Source: JAWKTM01 sp041399085 (lineage in GTDB: Bacteria; Planctomycetota; Planctomycetia; Pirellulales; Pirellulaceae). Taken from it: a stretch of DNA of 64,000 nt. Both the position numbers and the translations under genes were made by a program. The notes under the pieces are model-generated. The model made no database searches. It had not been told where the DNA came from and worked only from the letters and a program-made list of their open reading frames with translations. The stretch spans positions 198,884 to 262,883 of the forward strand of contig JAWKTM010000006.1 of assembly GCA_041399085.1 (NCBI GenBank), in the 5' to 3' direction. Positions 1 to 9,446 of the stretch are shown here, piece by piece (position 1 is the stretch's first letter; every line of letters starts with the position of its first letter).

Positions 1-67
1 TCACGGAACAATCGACCAACAATTGGCCACCCAGTTGTCGCGCATCGAAGCGGAGCTATGTGGATGA
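1..67 (+). CDS. fliH: Flagellar export apparatus stator protein FliH, C-terminal end only
   Basis: Only the last ~21 codons are in the window, read from base 2 to a TGA at 65-67. The translated tail contains TQLSRIEAEL, which resembles the usual C-terminus of FliH (a conserved TxLxRI-type end). The protein would bind FliI and hold the ATPase at the export gate. The gene ends inside the start of fliI: the TGA overlaps an ATG at 64 (ATGA), typical of translational coupling. The identification rests on a short tail plus position directly before fliI and fliJ, so it is likely but not certain. Confidence 0.7.
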   Translation, partial: HGTIDQQLATQLSRIEAELCG

Positions 68-1374
68 CCACGACGTTCGATCATTTGAGCCAGCGATTGG
101 AGACGATCGTCGCATCCGGCTTGACGGGTTCGGTGGCCGGAACCGACGGCGCGGCAATCACGGTGGTTGACTTCGCGGCCCCGGTCGGCGCGGTATGCGA
201 GATCGAGCGAGTCGGATGTCGACCACTCGTGGGCGAAGTAATCGGCTTTCGCGAACATGCGGCGATCGTGTTTCCGAGTGGCGATTTGAGCGGTGTGCGA
301 CGCGGCGCTGCCGTGCGGCTGCGGCGATCGTGCCGCTTGATTCCGGTCGGCCGCGGATTACTTGGCCGTGTGTTGGACGCCGAGGGAAAGCCGCTGGACG
401 ACCGACCGCAACCGATCACCGGTCGGCGGCGTGCGTTGGTGCAACCGCCGCCCGCGGCGTGCGAACGTCCGCCGATCGATCAGCCGTTGTGCACGGGCGT
501 TCGAGCGATTGACGGGCTGCTGACCTGCGGCCGAGGCCAACGCGTGGGGCTGTTTTCCGGTTCGGGTGTGGGCAAGAGCACGTTGCTGGGCATGATGGCC
601 CGGCACACATCGGCCGACGTGAACGTGGTCGCCTTGATTGGCGAACGCGGTCGTGAGGTAAACGAGTTTCTGCAACGCGATCTTTCGCCGGAAGCGTTGG
701 CTCGCACCGTCGTGGTTGTATCGACCAGCGATGAGCCGGCATTGGCTCGCGTGCAAGCCGCACTAGCCGCGACCACCATCGCCGAACACTTTCGCGACGA
801 AGGGGCCGACGTGCTGTTGTTGATGGATTCGCTAACTCGTTTTGCCACGGCGCAGCGCGAGTTGGCGTTGGCCGCCGGTGAGCCCGCCGCCGCGAGAGGC
901 TTTCCGCCATCCGTCTTCGCCGCTTTGCCAAGGCTGGTCGAACGAGCGGGCCGGTCCGCCTGCGGCAGCATTACGGCGTTCTACACCGTGCTCGTCGACG
1001 GCGACGATTTGGACGAGCCAATCAGCGACGCGGTGCGCGGACTTTTGGACGGTCACGTCGTGCTGAGTCGCAAGCTGGCGGCTCGCGGGCACTGGCCAGC
1101 CATCGATGTGTTAAACAGTGTCAGCCGATTAGCGCCGACGTTAACGGATCGAGAGCATCAAGCCTCGGCCATGCGTCTGCGAGCCCTGATGTCCGCGCGG
1201 CGCGAGCATGACGATTTGATTTCGATCGGCGCCTATCGAAGCGGAAGTCAACCGGATGTCGACGAGGCACTGGCAAAGCAATCAGGGATTGAGAGTTTTC
1301 TAACCCAGCCGATTGACGAACGAGCGTCGCTTGGCGCCAGCCGCCAAATGCTGCTCGAACTTTCCGCGAGGTAA
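64..1374 (+). CDS. fliI: Flagellar type III export ATPase FliI
   Basis: The protein is a hexameric ATPase of the flagellar export apparatus at the inner membrane, related to F1-ATPase beta. About 436 residues, the usual FliI length. Visible motifs are the Walker A GSGVGKST near residues 166-173, IGERGREV shortly after, Walker B VLLLMDSLTRFA near 250-260, and the FliI-type AARGFPPSVFA segment. Two starts are possible: ATG at 58 (giving MWM...) and ATG at 64. I prefer 64 because a GGAG at 52-55 is then 8 bases upstream and the ATG overlaps the fliH stop as ATGA. fliJ follows after 3 bases. No truncation is seen. Confidence 0.95.
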   Translation: MTTTFDHLSQRLETIVASGLTGSVAGTDGAAITVVDFAAPVGAVCEIERVGCRPLVGEVIGFREHAAIVFPSGDLSGVRRGAAVRLRRSCRLIPVGRGLLGRVLDAEGKPLDDRPQPITGRRRALVQPPPAACERPPIDQPLCTGVRAIDGLLTCGRGQRVGLFSGSGVGKSTLLGMMARHTSADVNVVALIGERGREVNEFLQRDLSPEALARTVVVVSTSDEPALARVQAALAATTIAEHFRDEGADVLLLMDSLTRFATAQRELALAAGEPAAARGFPPSVFAALPRLVERAGRSACGSITAFYTVLVDGDDLDEPISDAVRGLLDGHVVLSRKLAARGHWPAIDVLNSVSRLAPTLTDREHQASAMRLRALMSARREHDDLISIGAYRSGSQPDVDEALAKQSGIESFLTQPIDERASLGASRQMLLELSAR

Positions 1375-1377
1375 CCG

Positions 1378-1788
1378 ATGTCGAAGAAATTTGTCTTCTC
1401 GCTGCAAGCGGTGTTGGACACGCGAGCGGCGGAACAACGCCAGCGACGGTTGCAGTTGGCCGATGCTCTGCGCGCGGAAGCCGACGCACTCGCCGCCGAA
1501 CAGTCGGTTCGCGCGGAACTGGCTCGATTGGAAAGCGACCTTCGATTGGCGACCGCGTCGACCAACATCGACCTACTGCTGCTCACCGAAACACATCGCC
1601 GCCAGCACGCGCTCCGATACCAGCTAGTGGCGCTGGCCACGCAACGAGCCGAGTTGTCTTCCCAAGCCAATCAATGCCGCGAAGCACTGGTTGCCGCGAA
1701 TCGTGATCTCCGAGTAATGGAATCGTTACGGGAAAAACAAGCGGACGAACATCGCCGAGAAAGAGCTCGGCGAGTCCTCGGAGCCTGA
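1378..1788 (+). CDS. fliJ: Flagellar FliJ-like export chaperone/stalk protein
   Basis: A 136-residue protein that is almost entirely predicted alpha-helical coiled coil, rich in Ala, Arg, Glu and Gln. It begins with KKFVFSLQAVLDTR, matching the F-x-L-x-x-V/L-x-x-R start common in FliJ proteins. FliJ inserts in the FliI ring like the gamma subunit of F1 and escorts unloaded chaperones. It starts 3 bases after the fliI stop, so the two are in one operon. FliJ sequences diverge strongly, so the assignment depends on coiled-coil character, size and position after fliI. Confidence 0.85.
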   Translation: MSKKFVFSLQAVLDTRAAEQRQRRLQLADALRAEADALAAEQSVRAELARLESDLRLATASTNIDLLLLTETHRRQHALRYQLVALATQRAELSSQANQCREALVAANRDLRVMESLREKQADEHRRERARRVLGA

Positions 1789-1871
1789 GTTTTGCTCGGC
1801 CTTGTGATGCTGAAAGATTGCGAGTCAGCGGGATACGTTGGCGTTCACTGACAGCGCCGTCGAGCATTGGC

Positions 1872-2129
1872 CTAGCGGTTGCTATAGCGCCCCGACGAGC
1901 GATCGCAGACATCCTTCACGGCTTTCTCCAACGCTTCGTAGCGCTGGTGAGCCACAGCCGAAATCGGCGTGGTTGGCTCGAGCAGCTTGTCGAGCACTTC
2001 GCGGCTCGTGTTATCGTGTAACGAGTCGCGGTATTTCTTCGTGTACGTTTCGCGCTGCTCGTGACGAAACTTTTCGGGCAGGCTGGCCACGAAGTACAGT
2101 ATTCCTGCGGTTTGTTCGCGTTCACACAT
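1872..2129 (-). CDS. Small hypothetical protein
   Basis: An 85-residue, charged, soluble protein on the strand opposite to fliJ. I do not recognise a family. The start at 2129 (MCEREQ...) is preferred over an in-frame ATG at 2153 because an AAGGTGGG lies about 11 bases upstream of it. The sequence has a normal soluble-protein composition, with an Arg/Glu/Lys-rich middle and a helical C-terminal part (AHQRYEALEKAVKD), so it does not look like a random shadow frame. It stands alone between the convergent fliJ and a 250-bp gap. Confidence 0.55.
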   Translation of the reverse strand: MCEREQTAGILYFVASLPEKFRHEQRETYTKKYRDSLHDNTSREVLDKLLEPTTPISAVAHQRYEALEKAVKDVCDRSSGRYSNR

Positions 2130-2153
2130 TGCCGTAAAATCCCACCTTCTCAT

Positions 2154-2398
2154 ATGGCGAGGATTGGAAAACCGGACGATAGCTCCGATTTAAAAGTCAG
2201 TCAACGGCCGTGACCGACGCGGCTCCGACGACCAACGTTTCCAAGCTCAAACTTCTCCGTTGCGATTATGCTGGCTGACTACATTCTACGGCTATCCTCG
2301 GGCCGAAACAGACTTGAGGTTGATAGGAAAATGCCAGGCGCATCAAACGTAGCGATCGTTAAAACCTCGTTATCTTTCGCAATTCCCAAAGCCTCGGT
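2154..2398. other. Intergenic gap, no gene seen
   Basis: This gap separates the small hypothetical gene from the nitrilase-like gene, both on the minus strand. It is more AT-rich than the genes beside it. I see no convincing reading frame, tRNA or strong hairpin. It probably carries the promoter of the 1872-2129 gene. Confidence 0.4.
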
Positions 2399-4168
2399 CT
2401 AGGTGATCCGAAGGTAGTTCAGCCCACCGAAAACGGGCGATCCGAGTTCATGCGGATTCGCCCGGCCATCGGCTGTCACACTCGTGCGACTACGGTGATG
2501 CAAAGTTAATACCGCGGCATGGGAATTAGGCGGCAATCGTATCTCGACGAAATTGCCCGAAGCGTCACGCCACATCCCAATCACCGTCGCATGATCGGGG
2601 CCGTGATGGTTGGTCGGCCGACTGAGTTTCGCCATGCCGAGGCTGGTCAAAGTGAGCACCGAAGCGCCAGGATCGTCGGCCAAAACAGTTGCGTGATACG
2701 CCGGCCAACGATTGGAGAGTTGCGGACCGTCAAACAAGAGGGCGATCACCAAGTCCGGCGCGACGGCCCGAACGAACTGACCTACTGGATCAAGCCGCGC
2801 CAAGTCCTCGCAAATGAGCACACAAGTACACAGCCATTCGCGGATCGCGAAGAAATGAAGCGAACGGTCGACGACCTGGATATTCTCCCACCAATCCGTT
2901 TCCGGATTCAATGCCGATGAGAGTCCATATCGGACAATTTGGTCATGGTCCAGTTTCCAGCGATGGTGCTTTCCCTGTTCGAATGTGAATGGTTCGGAAA
3001 ACATTTGCGGAAGATGAACGGCGGCATAGTTTTGAAACACGGGACGCCCACGTAACGAATTCTTCGCTTCGGCTTCGTTAGGCTCGTTCACCGATTGATC
3101 CGACTTGGACGCAGTAGTCTCGGATACCTTTGCCTCGATCTCTCGCGTGACGCCCGAAATCAAACTGATGTTTCGATTCCGAAGCATGTGGGCGACGTCG
3201 GCGAATTGCTGGTCGGTCAACGCCGTTTCGGGAAACACGATCGCGTGAATATCCCCAACGCTTTGCTTCGCTTGTTCGAGCAACCGTTCGACTGCCCGCA
3301 GCAATTCGCCAACTCCTTGGTCCCGCGGCGTGTAACTAAACCAACCCACATGGCCGTTGCCGTGTGCGACTTTTTCAGTTCCCTGGAAATCTGAAGGGAC
3401 CACATGGAACGGCCAAGGAATTAACAATAGGTTGCAGTGGCGTTCGGAAATGAAGGGAGTCGTGGCCGCTTGAGTAACCCATCGCGCTGGCAATTCGACC
3501 GGCGGACAGAGTGCCAAGTGATGCGTGAGCGAGCGAAGTGAAAGCCCAAGACGAAGGGTCTGTGCTTTCGGCAGAACCCGAACACGGGAGGTGTCCAGGT
3601 CGCGACACAGGTTGGAACCGAGATTCTCGGGCTCGCTATCTCCCGAACCGTCGCGAGCCCCGGTTCTGGACGAACTCAACAAGCTTTCTTCCGCCTCGGC
3701 CCAAAACGCTAATTCCTTAGGCTTACGTTTGCCTGTTGGGTACAAACCGACGCCCGGATACGCCTCATCGCAAACGGCCAAAAGCTTTAAAAGCGCCGAG
3801 CATGCTTCGCTGGCATCGTCGTGTGATGCACCAGCAAAATCCGCCGTCGATCTTAGCCAGCCGATTTCCTTGTCTCGATGCGCAACCACCAACTGCCAGA
3901 GTTCCCGAACGGTCTTCGGAGGCTGTTTTCCTCGCGCGCATTTTCGTCGCCACTTGCGAGCCAATTTCACGGCCCGACTGCCCCACTCCTGTCCGTCTTC
4001 CAAAGTCCAGAAGCGACACCCGATTCCCGTGTAGGCGCCGGACCGATGTAGCAATGAAGCAACCATTCCAAACATATCCGCGGGCCAGCTCGGAGGAGAA
4101 ATGTCTCCATTTTTGTCGGGCTTCCAAATAGCCGGCGCCAGGAAACGGAAATAGTCATCAATCTTCAT
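2399..4168 (-). CDS. Nitrilase/carbon-nitrogen hydrolase-like protein with unknown N-terminal half
   Basis: A 589-residue protein. The C-terminal part (about residues 245-570) reads like the C-N hydrolase fold. A Glu lies in VFPETALTD near 312, a Lys in EQGKHHRWKLDH near 398, and a Cys in LICEDLAR near 452, in the order expected for the Glu-Lys-Cys triad, followed by a PDLVIALL strand. The family cleaves nitriles, amides or carbamoyl groups. The first ~220 residues match nothing I recognise; they are Trp-, Arg- and Lys-rich with a polar stretch near 170-190. Nitrilase-like domains also occur at the C-terminus of some defence reverse transcriptases (DRT type 1), but no RT motif is visible here. 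No signal peptide is seen. It sits alone, 137 bases downstream of the methyltransferase gene. Confidence 0.7.
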   Translation of the reverse strand: MKIDDYFRFLAPAIWKPDKNGDISPPSWPADMFGMVASLLHRSGAYTGIGCRFWTLEDGQEWGSRAVKLARKWRRKCARGKQPPKTVRELWQLVVAHRDKEIGWLRSTADFAGASHDDASEACSALLKLLAVCDEAYPGVGLYPTGKRKPKELAFWAEAEESLLSSSRTGARDGSGDSEPENLGSNLCRDLDTSRVRVLPKAQTLRLGLSLRSLTHHLALCPPVELPARWVTQAATTPFISERHCNLLLIPWPFHVVPSDFQGTEKVAHGNGHVGWFSYTPRDQGVGELLRAVERLLEQAKQSVGDIHAIVFPETALTDQQFADVAHMLRNRNISLISGVTREIEAKVSETTASKSDQSVNEPNEAEAKNSLRGRPVFQNYAAVHLPQMFSEPFTFEQGKHHRWKLDHDQIVRYGLSSALNPETDWWENIQVVDRSLHFFAIREWLCTCVLICEDLARLDPVGQFVRAVAPDLVIALLFDGPQLSNRWPAYHATVLADDPGASVLTLTSLGMAKLSRPTNHHGPDHATVIGMWRDASGNFVEIRLPPNSHAAVLTLHHRSRTSVTADGRANPHELGSPVFGGLNYLRIT

Positions 4169-4305
4169 TGCTCACGACACCGGGGCGTGTGTCCAAAAAG
4201 GAATAATGCGAGAGACATGGATTGACTGTTTGTAACGAATCCGAGCGGCAATTGCCAGCATTGGATTTGCGCGAACAGCACTCGCATAGGAAAACTCGCC
4301 CTATT

Positions 4306-5634
4306 TCAATGGACGATCATCCACGCCGCTTTGAGATATTCGGATTCCAGATAACGCGACGAGACGGGATGATCGGCGGCCGCGCCAGTGCGCGCGAGGA
4401 GTTGAAGGTCGCGGCCCGGAGACTGAGAGCCTTCTGGTACGGCTTGGCGAGCGGCGGCGTAGAGCAACCTCATGAATTCTTCTTCGCCTAACAGGCCGGC
4501 GCAAGAACATGTGAGAAGCAATCCGCCGGGACGAACCAGTTGGAACGCTAGGCGATTTAGATCGAAATGCTTTCGGGTTCCCTCATGTAGTTCATCGCGC
4601 GAGCGAATCAATTTCGGTGGATCGAGAACCACGACATCATATTGCCGTTCGTTGCGAATCATGTCGCGCATGTAGACGAAAGCGTCCGCCTGGGTGAAGC
4701 GAATGTCGACACGATTCAGCTTGGCATTATCGCGCGCCACGACCAGCGGTTCCGCATCTAAATCCACACCAGTCACCTCGGCGGCTTCTCCCAAAGTCTT
4801 TGCCTGAACGGAGAACCCGCCGGTATAACAACACAGATCCAACACGGACTTGCCGCGGCAGAACTCCGCCAAGCGACGGCGATTCTCACGCTGGTCGCAA
4901 AAAAAACCAGTCTTATGCCCGCCCGCGAACTTCACCCAGAACCGCGTGCCGAATTCCTCAATGGCGACGCGATCTGGTAGATCGGGAGAAACCACAATGG
5001 GTGGATCGGCGCCCTCTTGACTCAGAAACTGGGGACTTGGTTGTATGAGCCAATGTCGCGTTTGAAGTTTCGCTTGAAGCCGCTCCAAGATTGGCTGAGC
5101 GCGCAAATACATACCTAGCGAAAACGCCTCCGCGGAAAGCACGTCGCCGAAACGATCCACGACCAAACCGGAGAGTTGATCGCCCTCGGCATGGAGCACG
5201 CGATAGGCGTTTGTCACTTCGTCAAGTCGCAACATCTCGCGGCGAAGCTCGACCGCGCGAGTCAGCAAACCATCCCAGAACGATTCGTCCGGCAATTGAT
5301 CCGTGTGACGAAGCATCCGCACGACAACTTCCGAACGGGGATTATAGATCCCGTAGCCTTGAAGCTGTTCGTCGCCGTCATACACGGCAACCAAGTCACC
5401 CGCGCGAGCCCGTCCATCCGCTCGCGCCAACCGCTTGCGGTATAACAGCGGGTAATTCGTCGCTGACTTGGCGAAAACGGCCGGCAATGGCTTCGACGGG
5501 TCGGGTATGAGCCCGTGAGGCTCGAAACGCGTGGACGGCGCCTCGCCCAACCGATTGGCTTCGTTTGCCCCGAGTGAACTTTGGCGTTGTTTCTTACCGG
5601 CCGTGCGTCGACCGCGACGTGGTCCGGGTTTCAT
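4306..5634 (-). CDS. rlmI: RlmI-type 23S rRNA (cytosine-C5) methyltransferase
   Basis: A class I SAM-dependent methyltransferase of the RlmI/YccW family, which methylates C1962 of 23S rRNA in E. coli. It has 442 residues, longer than E. coli RlmI (396) because of a basic N-terminal extension of ~40 residues. After it comes a PUA-like segment (RKRLARADGRARAGDLV, YGIYNPRS). Then follow GHKTGFFCDQRENR, the SAM-binding VLDLCCYTGGFS near 265-276, and the catalytic-loop motif VVVLDPPKL. The C-terminus includes TCSCAG, the region of the catalytic Cys in m5C enzymes. It is monocistronic or weakly linked to the neighbours. Confidence 0.9.
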   Translation of the reverse strand: MKPGPRRGRRTAGKKQRQSSLGANEANRLGEAPSTRFEPHGLIPDPSKPLPAVFAKSATNYPLLYRKRLARADGRARAGDLVAVYDGDEQLQGYGIYNPRSEVVVRMLRHTDQLPDESFWDGLLTRAVELRREMLRLDEVTNAYRVLHAEGDQLSGLVVDRFGDVLSAEAFSLGMYLRAQPILERLQAKLQTRHWLIQPSPQFLSQEGADPPIVVSPDLPDRVAIEEFGTRFWVKFAGGHKTGFFCDQRENRRRLAEFCRGKSVLDLCCYTGGFSVQAKTLGEAAEVTGVDLDAEPLVVARDNAKLNRVDIRFTQADAFVYMRDMIRNERQYDVVVLDPPKLIRSRDELHEGTRKHFDLNRLAFQLVRPGGLLLTCSCAGLLGEEEFMRLLYAAARQAVPEGSQSPGRDLQLLARTGAAADHPVSSRYLESEYLKAAWMIVH

Positions 5635-5732
5635 TGCAACCGCAATCTCACAAAGTGTGACAGTATCGTATCAAAAATGAGAATGAGACAGGCCGCGAGG
5701 ACGAGAACCATCATGCATTTCCTGGCGGTCCT

Positions 5733-8700
5733 TTATGTGGAACCGCCGCCGAATCGTTCGAGCGCGATCTGCTTAAGGTGCTTCAGATCTAGCTTGCCAG
5801 AACCGAGCAAGGGTAGTTCGTCAACTTGATGGAAGCTGTCGGCCGATGGAATGAACAAATTGGGCAGGCCCTCGCGCGACAAGCCCTCGCAGAGCTGTTG
5901 TGGGGATTGGTCGAGCGACGTGTGAATCACAACTAGACGCTCGCCTTTTTTAGCATCGGGCACGGCCGTGACCACGGCCTTCAGTCCCTCTTCTTCACTG
6001 GCCGCGATCAACTTGGTCAATGTTTCCTCGATCTTGATATGAGGAATCATTTCGCCGCCGATCTTCGAAAACCGACTTTCACGGCCAGTAATGGTGATGA
6101 AGCCGTCCGTGTCGATCTTGGCGATATCGCCTGTCATGTACCAACCATCCTTAACGACTTCCGCCGTAAGGTCTTCACGGCCGAGATACCCTTTCATTAC
6201 ATTCGGGCCGGTAATCCACAGCATACCTGGCTGATCCGCGCCGAGTGTTTCGCCGGTATCCAAATCCGTTACTTTCGCCGACACGCCAGGCACCGGCCGA
6301 CCCACCGTGCCCTCTTTGAGATCGATGTCGCTGGTCTTTGCCGATCGGCTAGGAGGAACGTTCACGGAAACTAACGGCGAGAGTTCCGTCGCGCCGTAGC
6401 CTTCGACTGGCCGCACGCCGAACTTTTCCTCGAAAGCGTCGGACAATTCGCGAGGCAGTTTTTCCGCCCCGGCGACGACGACTTCGAGTGTCTGGAACTG
6501 CTCGGGCGTCGCGCGTCGAAGATAGGTTCGCAGAAAAGTGGGCGTGGCCAATAACAACGTCCCTTTGCGTTTCTCACACAAATCCGCGACTTGGCGACCA
6601 TCCAACGGATTGAAATGATAGGCCCCTTCCACATCAATACTCATCACGGTCCACAATGTGACGGTGTACCCGAATGAGTGAAAAAAGGGCAGCACGCCCA
6701 GCACGACGTCATCGGAACGAAGATGGACCACTTCGTCGATGGCTTGAACGTTGGAAGCCACGTTGCCGTAGGAGAGCATCACGCCTTTCGGCTGACCGGT
6801 TGATCCCGACGTGAAAATTACCGTGGCAATGTCATCCGAGGTGAGCTTGTTCAGGCCCAGCGATTTTTCCAAACGTGATGCGGGGACGGTATAGGCGGCG
6901 GCCGCCGAGAGCAGCTTGTCCGCCAGTGTGGGCCGGTCCTTAAAATCTTCGAGATACACTACCTCGGCGTCCAGTTCCAGATTCAGCTTGTCCATGAACT
7001 TGCGGCTGGTCAGCACATGGCGGATGCCGGCTTGCTGAATGCACGCGTTCATCACACCGGAAGAAACCGTGTAGTTCAGATTTACCGCCACGCGGCGGTC
7101 GATTGCCAATGCCATGTTGCAGACGACGCCGCCGGCCGATGGCGGCAACAAGACGCCCACATATTTTTCAGCGTCCGACAAGACATGCCGCCGCAGCAAC
7201 CGTCGCAGCACCAATGTGCGGATTAGCAACTGACCACCGGTCATCACCGTGCCCATCGAATCGGCGACCTTGGCCGCGCGCAGACGCTGTTTACAACGGC
7301 GGATGAACGAACAGGGAAGCGGCGTCAGACGGCGAGAACGTTGCTGCACGGCGGTCGCTCCGAGCTGAAGGACGGCCTGCCGCACTTGATGAACATCCTG
7401 AGGGTTCGCGACGGGCGGTCCGAAAAAGATTGAGATGGGATACGGCAAACGGCGCGGCCATTTCCAAAAGAATTTGCCGCCTTTGAAGCTAAAGATACTG
7501 CCCCACAATTCATCCAGATAGACGGGAATTACGGGGGCGTCGGTACCTTGTAGCACTTTCATCATGCCTGGTTTGAAAGCCTGCAACTGGCCGGTCCGTG
7601 TGATGGCTCCTTCGGGGAAAATGCAGACGAGTTCACCGTTTCGCAGCGCCTCGCGAGCTGTCTTCAGCGCCGCCGCGATTTCCTTCGGCCGATCACCGAT
7701 CAAGATCGCGCCGAACAACGCTCCCAGTCGCTTCAGCCAAGGGTTCTGAAAATTGCCAGCCCAGACCAACATGCGAATCGGACGTGAACTGGTTAGCAGC
7801 AACAACACGCCGTCCAGCCAAGAGACATGATTCGGCGTCAACAGCGCGCCGCCGTGTTCCGGCAAATGTTCGCGACCATACACCCGAATGCGATATATTG
7901 TGCGGCTCGCTAACCAAACCAAGAACCGAATGGTGGCTTGAGGAATCAGCCACACGATATATACGAACACCGGAATCGTGATGACGCCACACAATAGAAA
8001 TATCTGGCCGGACGACATTCCCAGCCCCGCCCGGAGTCCATAGAACAACACCGAAACGATCAGCGTGCCGCAGAACGTCAAGAAGTTGCTGGCGGCCAAA
8101 ATCGCCCCGCGCGATGCGGCCGGGCTGCGATGTTGCATGTAAGCCGCCAACGGAATATCGAACAACCCGGCGCCGAATCCCAGGGTGAACAGCAGCAGGC
8201 AAGCCCAACCGTATCGAAACGTGAAGGTCGAGACCGGATCAACAAACGTGCCTTGAACGGTGAATAGCAGTGCGGCCGCCACGGAGATCACGGCGGCCCC
8301 CAGCGGCAAGATTCCCAACTCCACTCGCCCACCCGACCAGATGCCGGCGCAGACGCTGCCGAGTCCAACGCCCACGACCAAAGAAATCAGCAACGGAATA
8401 ACTTGCCGCTGCAAAGTGGCGCCGCCTTCCATTGCGAATTGATCGATATTCAAATTCGCCAGCGTTCCCAGTGACCAAAAGAACGCGATTCCCAACGCAA
8501 CGCGTAACATCGCCCGCGTTGCCACCAACGCCCGCATGTCGCGAACAGTTTGGCGAGCCGCGTCCCAGGGGAAACGGCGGCTTGGGTTAGCGGCCGGCGG
8601 CGTCCGAATCGGGAGGCTTACAATCCAACCGACAACGCCAATTCCGATCAGCGTCGCGGCGTTCAGCCACCAGTGATGATGGCCGAATGGGACCGTGGCG

Positions 8701-9284
8701 TCGCTTAATAAGTTGCCAATCGCGGTGCCGACAACCACGGCAACCACGGTAACTAGGCCAAGCGCCCCGTTGGCCGACGAGATCTTCTCCTCGCGCAACA
8801 TCTCGGGAATACAGCCTAGTTTGGCCGGAGCGAACAACGCGCTTTGCGCGCCCATCAATGCGACAACCACGAACAGCAGCGGCAGCGATTGGGGTCGATC
8901 AGGCGAGCCGAATAAAATCGCCGCGGCTCCGAGCGACATGATGATGATTTCGGCGATCTTGCAACCGACAATCACGGACCGCTTGCTGAATCGGTCCGCC
9001 AAATAACCAGCCGGCGCGGCGAGCAGGATATACGGCAATACGAAACAAGCCGTGCCAGCCATCAAGACGAACGCAATTCGCGATTCGTCCGGAACGTACT
9101 GTTTGCCAATCCCAATAATTAGCCAACGAAACGCGTTATCGTTGACGGCCGTGAGAAACTGGGTGACCAGCAATCCGACGAAACCAGCCGTGAATAGACG
9201 GTCGGCCGGTTGAAACGCGTTTGTTTCGGGCGACGTTTCGCCAGCAACTTCGGCGACTTCCAGGGACGAATTCAAACTGGCCAC
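5733..9284 (-). CDS. aas: LplT-Aas type fusion: MFS lysophospholipid flippase + PlsC acyltransferase + acyl-ACP/acyl-CoA ligase
   Basis: A single 1183-residue chain with three modules. Residues ~25-440 form about 12 membrane segments of the major facilitator type (LplT-like). Residues ~465-660 form a PlsC acyltransferase with NHVSWLD (H-x4-D) near 483 and FPEGAITRTG near 560. Residues ~690-1183 form an AMP-dependent ligase with FTSGSTGQPKG near 820, YGATELSP, YMTGDIAKID and GSGKLDL near the end. Together they can flip lysophospholipids inward, activate fatty acids and re-acylate, recycling phosphatidylethanolamine as LplT and Aas do in E. coli. The three-part fusion is known in other bacteria. 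The start MASLNSS lacks an obvious strong SD. Confidence 0.9.
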   Translation of the reverse strand: MASLNSSLEVAEVAGETSPETNAFQPADRLFTAGFVGLLVTQFLTAVNDNAFRWLIIGIGKQYVPDESRIAFVLMAGTACFVLPYILLAAPAGYLADRFSKRSVIVGCKIAEIIIMSLGAAAILFGSPDRPQSLPLLFVVVALMGAQSALFAPAKLGCIPEMLREEKISSANGALGLVTVVAVVVGTAIGNLLSDATVPFGHHHWWLNAATLIGIGVVGWIVSLPIRTPPAANPSRRFPWDAARQTVRDMRALVATRAMLRVALGIAFFWSLGTLANLNIDQFAMEGGATLQRQVIPLLISLVVGVGLGSVCAGIWSGGRVELGILPLGAAVISVAAALLFTVQGTFVDPVSTFTFRYGWACLLLFTLGFGAGLFDIPLAAYMQHRSPAASRGAILAASNFLTFCGTLIVSVLFYGLRAGLGMSSGQIFLLCGVITIPVFVYIVWLIPQATIRFLVWLASRTIYRIRVYGREHLPEHGGALLTPNHVSWLDGVLLLLTSSRPIRMLVWAGNFQNPWLKRLGALFGAILIGDRPKEIAAALKTAREALRNGELVCIFPEGAITRTGQLQAFKPGMMKVLQGTDAPVIPVYLDELWGSIFSFKGGKFFWKWPRRLPYPISIFFGPPVANPQDVHQVRQAVLQLGATAVQQRSRRLTPLPCSFIRRCKQRLRAAKVADSMGTVMTGGQLLIRTLVLRRLLRRHVLSDAEKYVGVLLPPSAGGVVCNMALAIDRRVAVNLNYTVSSGVMNACIQQAGIRHVLTSRKFMDKLNLELDAEVVYLEDFKDRPTLADKLLSAAAAYTVPASRLEKSLGLNKLTSDDIATVIFTSGSTGQPKGVMLSYGNVASNVQAIDEVVHLRSDDVVLGVLPFFHSFGYTVTLWTVMSIDVEGAYHFNPLDGRQVADLCEKRKGTLLLATPTFLRTYLRRATPEQFQTLEVVVAGAEKLPRELSDAFEEKFGVRPVEGYGATELSPLVSVNVPPSRSAKTSDIDLKEGTVGRPVPGVSAKVTDLDTGETLGADQPGMLWITGPNVMKGYLGREDLTAEVVKDGWYMTGDIAKIDTDGFITITGRESRFSKIGGEMIPHIKIEETLTKLIAASEEEGLKAVVTAVPDAKKGERLVVIHTSLDQSPQQLCEGLSREGLPNLFIPSADSFHQVDELPLLGSGKLDLKHLKQIALERFGGGST

Positions 9285-9446
9285 GCGCTTTCCCTTCCGG
9301 CGAGAGTCCTCGGCTGCACCTGCCCAAACGGCTCGGCGCGGTTCGATCTAGTCGAACCCGATCAGGCTAACGCAGTCGCCGCCGCTTGCCCGACAGCCAT
9401 TCGTGGAAAAGCCGGCGAGCAAACATCACCTCTTCAGCGGCAACGA

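Noticed and set aside
2399..4168. DRT1-type defence reverse transcriptase
   Set aside because: The nitrilase-like part fits, but there is no YxDD or other RT motif in the N-terminal half.
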